Shown: positions 58,587-64,000 of the stretch, piece after piece
How positions within the stretch are numbered: the first letter of the stretch is position 1
How the letters are laid out: every line of letters starts with the position of its first letter
NCBI GenBank assembly: GCA_031216445.1
Contig: CM062205.1
Location: 21,097,501-21,161,500 of the forward strand
Length of the DNA: 64,000 nucleotides
Source of the DNA: Lateolabrax maculatus
Taxonomy: Eukaryota > Chordata > Actinopteri > Acropomatiformes > Lateolabracidae
Direction of reading: 5' to 3'
Position numbers and translations under genes: made by a program
Notes under the pieces: generated by a model
What the model was told of the DNA's origin: nothing
The model's database searches: none
What the model saw: the letters and a program-made list of their open reading frames with translations, nothing else

Positions 58587-61500
58587 ATGGTTAGTACGTC
58601 GGGATACAATGTTTAGAGAGCAGACGTTTTGTGTGTTCACGAAGACCGTTAATAGTCAAAGCAGTGTGCCGGTTTTTAGCGTCTTATTCCCGCAGAAAAA
58701 GATGTTTTAACGTTAAACGGTGTGCAAGCTCTCTGCTAACGTTAGCACGGCTGTGGGGGACGTCGAGCAGCTGCAATAAACATCGACTGACTCGGTCAAA
58801 TAAATCACATTTTATCACATTTACTGCCCCAGCCCCTCAGCTGTGGGTACATTTGTTATTCATTGAAGTTATTTAACGTTATTTTACTTTCTTATCGTTA
58901 TAATCAGTGTTGGCTAAGAGCTCATTCACCTAAATATTCAGATTTAAGTCCAAGACTTCTTTAAATCTTGAAATATTCCGAAAAAATACTGACTATATTT
59001 TGTATATACTTTTATTTTTTACAGCCAAACGAAATATCACAACAAAGGAAGACTAACTGTGACTGTTGTTGACTACTTAACTGCTAAGATTCTTCTGTAA
59101 CACCTTAAACATCATTAGTAAACTTTTACAGCTCAAAGTAAAACTGGTGTTAACATCGGTTAGTTTGTAGGAACAGCCAAAAGAACTCAACGTATTCAGT
59201 TTGTATTGATGTAATGTGGAGCAAGACAGGCAAGTTTGCGCATCTGTGAATATGTAGCCCTTATTGTTTCAGCAGGAAAACTCAAACCAACTGTCTAACA
59301 ACTTGTGTCTGGTTTCTCAGTCCCACACCATCCTGCTGGTGCAGCCGACCAAGAGGCCAGAGGGAAGGACATACGCTGATTATGAATCTGTCAACGAGTG
59401 TATGGAAGGTAAGCTGAGTCTTTGGAAGGACTAGTCCACTCCCACAGCGACATTTCCACTCCTCGTGTAGATGTTCTCGCTGCATCTTTCAGGACTTTTG
59501 CTGCATGTCATTGGAAAATAAAAAATAAAATAAAAAATAAAAAAAGACTCCCTTACAGGCATGCTCTTTACTAACAGACATGCACGTTTGTGTGTATGAT
59601 ATTGGGCTCATGTTTGAATAAGCCCCCGCCTTACTTTTCCTTAAAAGTCTTACTGATTTGAACCTAGAAACATTTCCATAAAAAAGTCCTTCCTAGCTTG
59701 AGTCTGTATCTGTAAATAGTTGAGTTGTATTTGTTAATATTCACTGTTGACATGTATGCACCTTGTGTATACTTACAAGCTATGGTTATATTATGGTTGT
59801 TCTGGGTAAGAAAGAATAAATAAAACCACCCACCAGCTACATTAATATACCTAGTAACTATTAAATGTGCATGTGACATCAAACTCTTGGTGTAAAATCA
59901 GCTGTAAAGCACATTTAACATGAAACAAAAACTAAGTGTTGTACCAACATGATGTTTATTTTGGTATGATGTGACCAAAATATTGAATTGAAACTATGTA
60001 AGTATAACTATTTGTCAGATATTTAGCTGACACTATAGAGTGCAACAGTTAACCAAATCAGACCTTAATCAAAACAGTATCCAGTCAATAAGAAACTGTT
60101 TTATCAGTCTTTTTTGCATTATATTTGTCTTTTCTCTCTAATTCTCTTTAAGTTGTTTTCGATGAGTGTAATACACTGCATCCTCTGTCTCCTGCGCAGG
60201 TGTGTGTAAGATGTACGAGGAACATTTAAAGAGAATGAACCCCAACAGTCCGTCGATAACATACGACATCAGCCAGCTGTTTGATTTCATCGATGACCTG
60301 GCAGACCTCAGCTGTTTGGTGTAAGTTTGACAAGAAAACAAACTCAGTACTGATATTTTTAATTTATTTATTTTTATAAAAGATCGAGTGTCAAGAGGCA
60401 ACTCTAAATCTGATGTAATTGTAATATAACACTTTGGTTGGACTCACCAGTATAGTATTCACAAATCCAAATGTCTACAATATTAGAACAAAAGTCCCAG
60501 AATACAAGGACGTGAATCTTCCTCTTGTGATGAAATTCATTCAGTTATAGACATCAATGCAATAAGAAAAAATTATGTCTGACAGATGGTTTCAAGTCTC
60601 TGCCTCTATTTGTACTTCCTTGGGGAGAGTTTACATTATTGTGGGCCGTCCCAGACAGTAAGTGAGGAGTGTAAATGCATTTAACAATGCATTTAAAACC
60701 CTCCAACTGTATTATGGTCCTCCAGTACTCCCAAACAGGAGCACACATACTGTAAAATGGCAGGTACAGCAATCAAATTAAAGTTCCCTAAATACTTGAT
60801 GTAATATGTTAGCCACATACATCTTTACTCCATTATCCTTAAACTGCGTTTTTGTGGTAGCTTTTATAGTGTATAACTTTTTTTTTTAAATAAATTATTC
60901 TATATGCAAGCATCAGTTCTTAAAAAAAAAAAAAAAAGGAAAACTCTGCACAGTTTGTTTTAGAGCACAAGCTCATAATTGTTTAGATATTTGCAGGGAA
61001 ACGGCCCCACAGCAGGGCGAGCTGTGGTTTTATCGGTATCCATGGTAACTGCTGTTTCCTGCTCATGGGAGAGGTTGGCATGTGTGTCCCACAGTTTACC
61101 TGTTTATTTACACCTTCCCTCTAGAAGTGCTTCCAAAGCTGTGAGTGCGACTTCATGTGGAGTTACTCCACAGTGAGGTGTGAATCCCTTAAAACTATAA
61201 GACCGTGGGAATCTCATCATTTGTTGTCCAGAGATACAGGAACACTTAAAACGTTGAACGACAGGTCATTTCAATTTACAATAATCCATGATGGTGTTTT
61301 GTCTTCTTGTGGTAAAATAGATTAACGCCTCCGGGACAAAAAGCTTTCATATAATTATGTAGAACCCAATACCTTAAAAAATCCACACAAAAGAGCACGA
61401 TAGGGTCTTTTTATTTTTCTGGTCAGATATGAGGAGCATAATAAAACTACCACAACATTGATACTGCTCATGAAGCGACATCTGACCAACAATTTAAGTT

Positions 61501-62194
61501 TATTTTTATTAATACTTCTAAAGATCGTTTGCTCCAGCTGTCCTGGTGTATTTGGTAGAAATCAGGAAAATCTGAACAATCATTCATATTCCTACTTTTG
61601 CATCGTTTTACCATTATTCTTTCTGTTTTATCACACTGTTAAGATGTATAAAGATAAACCTCTTTTAATATACCATGTTGTTTTCAAGGGGATCCTATTT
61701 AGCGTCGCAGAGATGTAGAACAAGCCAGGATTTAAACTTGCGCTGCTGCAAATATCTCGTGAGAGCAGGTGAAACTTGCTGTTCCTGAAGTCCACTCAAT
61801 TTGGGGCATTTTTGTTAGTTTGGTTGATTCAAACACTCGTGTATACAAGCAGCCACTCTGCTTAAGTGCCCTTGAGCACTGCCGTGGTGTTTTCTTGTCC
61901 CAGTAGCTGAGCTTCACTTCTGACCTCAACGAGATGACAAGCAAACAGAGAAATCAAGAAGGAAAGTGTCTCATTCTATTGGTTTTTCCTTGGAGGAAAA
62001 GGTGTTTCGTGTCCTACAGATTGAGCATCCAGGGCGGCCGAGCCTAAAAACAAAATGTAAAACTGAATGTAATTTTTTCGTGGTGCTACAGGTATCGTGC
62101 CGACACACAGACTTACCAGCCGTACAACAAGGACTGGATCAAGGAGAAGATCTACGTGCTGCTTCGCCGTCAGGCCCAGCAGGCGGCAAAGTGA
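58587..62194 (+). CDS. erh: enhancer of rudimentary homolog, 4 exons, 104 aa
   Basis: Small, very highly conserved nuclear protein that works in RNA processing complexes. Coding exons: 58587-58589 (the ATG alone, donor GTTAGT), 59321-59408, 60200-60320, 62092-62194; total 315 nt, phase kept. The protein begins MSHTILLVQPTKRPEGRTYA, continues with the TYDISQLFDFIDDLADLSCL core and ends LLRRQAQQAAK. Length equals the family's 104 residues, and it is nearly identical to mammalian ERH as I recall it (AAK instead of AGK at the end). The first exon contributes only the start codon. An ATTAAA poly(A) signal is at 62340. It is divergent from psen1. Confidence 0.97.
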
Positions 62195-62339
62195 ATCCTC
62201 TGAGGGGGGTGGGGGGTGGGGGGGTCAATATTGTGTGTCCTGACCATTTGATTCAGTTGTCCTGAGAAGTTTTTGGCAGTTTTTAAAAGTTCTTTTTTTT
62301 TATGGTGGGGAGTTGTATTTTGTATTTTATGCTTGACTG

Positions 62340-62345
62340 ATTAAA
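62340..62345 (+). terminator. erh polyadenylation signal (ATTAAA)
   Basis: ATTAAA variant 146 bases after the erh stop codon, followed by a T-rich and GT-rich region (GAGTTGAGTTTGTTTG). Confidence 0.65.
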
Positions 62346-62374
62346 AAAGATTTTCTTTCAATAACACGTTTCTG

Positions 62375-63966
62375 AGTTGAGTTTGTTTGCTCTTGTTCTT
62401 ATTGTTCGTTTTATCCTTTTCTTCCTACTAGTTCTTTCCTTTTCCTTCCATCCATTGGTTTCCTTCCCTTTTATTATACATCTAATTTCATTGTTTTTCT
62501 GTATTTCCATCCCTTCCCTCATTCTCTCTCTTCAACAGTTTGGTTTTTTGACTCTAGAAAAGTGCTATTTAACCAAGATGCTTATTTTACTGTAGTGAAC
62601 GCAGTTATTTCCCCCATTTTGTGAATTCAATTTCCTTTCTCTTCCTTTTTTCTTGTCATTTTGTGTTTTTCTGTCAATTCCCAATGTTTTTCCTTCTGCC
62701 ACCAGTCTGCTGTTGACCGTAGAAAAGTGCTACTAAGGACAACACATTGCCTTGTAGTCTTGCACAAGGTGATTTCCCCAGTTTTCGCTAAATAAGCATC
62801 TTCAGATATAGATTTTATTTTACTCTCTGGGAAAAATTTGTTTTGGGCTAAAATAGGTCATAAAACATTCAATTATTTTTCCTTTTTTTTCTCCTTTTTG
62901 TTCTGTCTTTTCTCCTTTTGCAGTTAGCTTTTTCTTTTACTGTCGTATTCCTTATTTCTCTGTCGTTTTCCCTTTGTTCACCCTTCCTCTTGGACAGTGT
63001 GCTGTTGACTGTAGATAAGTGCTACTGAGGATGTGAATTTTCTGTAGCGCACATGGTAATTTCCTCCTATTTCACTCAATAGCAAACAAGCGAGTCTTGA
63101 AATATTGATTTTTTTTCCTTTTAACTGTGCCTTGGAAGAATATTTACTATTTCATTGACCTTCAGAATAGACGGGCCTTGTGGGAATAAGATTAAAAAAT
63201 GATCCTTCCTTTGATTTCTGCCCGTCTTTTCTTTTTGTTTTCCTTTCTGTTATGATCGTGTTACTTGTTGTACAACTTACTTACTGCCTTATTCCTCGTG
63301 TTCCTTTTTTCCAATTTCCAACATATTTTTCTTTCACCCTTTCTTCCTCTTTGACAGTATATTGCTGACTGTAGAAAACTATTACTAGGGATGTCAATAT
63401 GCCTTGCAGTGTTCGCTCAATACAGTGACAAATAAGCCAGTCTGGAAATATTGTTTTTTTTATATCTGCCTGGGGAAAAAAGATTTTGTTTCCTGGACTT
63501 TTGAAATAGGTGGATGTAAATGGTTTAGTTCCTTTCTGTGCTGTTTGCTCTTTCTTTTTCCTTCTGTTTTTCTTCTATTGTTTTATTTAGTTTTCCTCCC
63601 TCTTGAACAGTTGGATGTTCACTGTAGAAAAGTGCTATAAGGATGTAAACATGATCTGCAGAATATCACTTCTTTCTGTCCTGTGTTTTCTCCTTTTGCT
63701 CTTTCATTTAGTTTTATTATTTTGTGTTTTCTGCCTCAGTTCTTTTTTCCTTCTTCCATCCTCTCTCCTTCCTGAACAGTAAAGTGCTGTTCAGGATGAC
63801 AATTTGGTTTGCAGTCTCGCACGTGGTAATTTCCTCCTTTTGGCACAATACACTAAAACAAATGAGCGCATCTCGAAATATTGATTTTTTTTTAACAAGT
63901 CTCCCATAGAAAGTATTTACAGTTGTCTGGACTGAAGGGAATTAAAAAAAAAAAAAAAAAAAAAAA
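62375..63966. repeat. degenerate tandem repeat array downstream of erh
   Basis: About six decayed copies of a unit centred on GACTGTAGAAAAGTGCTACT followed by AGGATG are recognisable near 62551, 62715, 63006, 63367, 63620 and 63781. They are separated by 160-360 bases of strongly T/C-rich sequence. Several units also share GTAATTTCCTCC and TGAAATATTGATTTTTT. The array reaches a poly(A) run at 63944-63966 and probably continues past the window. No coding potential; origin unknown. Confidence 0.65.
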
Positions 63967-64000
63967 TCAATGAAATGCATAAAAACAACATCTGTAACGT

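Noticed and set aside
1..64000. CRISPR arrays, bacterial operons, ribosome binding sites, tRNA or rRNA genes.
   Set aside because: The DNA is vertebrate nuclear; the only tRNA-like signal is the SINE head near 47381, and no array or rRNA sequence was seen.

Overview
The window is vertebrate nuclear DNA from a ray-finned fish. Supporting features are short GT-AG introns, AT-rich intergenic DNA full of small fold-back repeats, teleost-style T-cell-receptor segments and fish-like presenilin-1 and papilin sequences. A percomorph is likely, but the species cannot be named. All gene models below were built by reading splice sites and tracking reading phase; none was checked against a database.

Layout. 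(1) 0.6-16.4 kb, + strand: what looks like the D-proximal end of a T-cell receptor beta (TRB) locus in germline configuration. It holds seven V segments, each with a split leader and a 23-bp-spacer recombination signal (RSS), one D segment flanked by a 12-RSS and a 23-RSS, eighteen J segments (one broken), and one four-exon C gene with a transmembrane tail. V, D and J join somatically and are then spliced to C to make the TCR beta chain. An unidentified minus-strand CpG-rich first exon lies among the V segments (3.7-4.2 kb). (2) 19.2-41.1 kb, - strand: papilin (papln), 26 coding exons and about 1222 residues, a secreted matrix protein of the ADAMTS-like family. (3) 44.1-45.1 kb, - strand: a single-exon 90-residue coiled-coil protein of unknown identity. 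(4) 48.7-58.2 kb, - strand: presenilin-1 (psen1), 10 coding exons and 483 residues, with both catalytic aspartates and the PAL motif. (5) 58.6-62.3 kb, + strand: erh (enhancer of rudimentary homolog), 4 coding exons and 104 residues, divergent from psen1 over a shared CpG-rich promoter. (6) 62.4-64.0 kb: a degenerate T-rich repeat array.

The TRB segments form one functional unit. The neighbouring genes are ordinary single-copy genes with no mechanistic link to TCR assembly. The most interesting signals are in the TRB part: a D segment that matches human TRBD1 as I recall it, a preserved 18-nt C exon 2, J segments in alternating classes with class-specific RSS spacer length, two mosaic J segments (one inactivated), and three nearly identical V duplicates. 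Also notable are a (TG)n-adjacent splice acceptor in papln, a 14-C acceptor in psen1, a glycine-rich psen1 N-terminus, and several fold-back elements. I did not find a convincing wholly new biological system.
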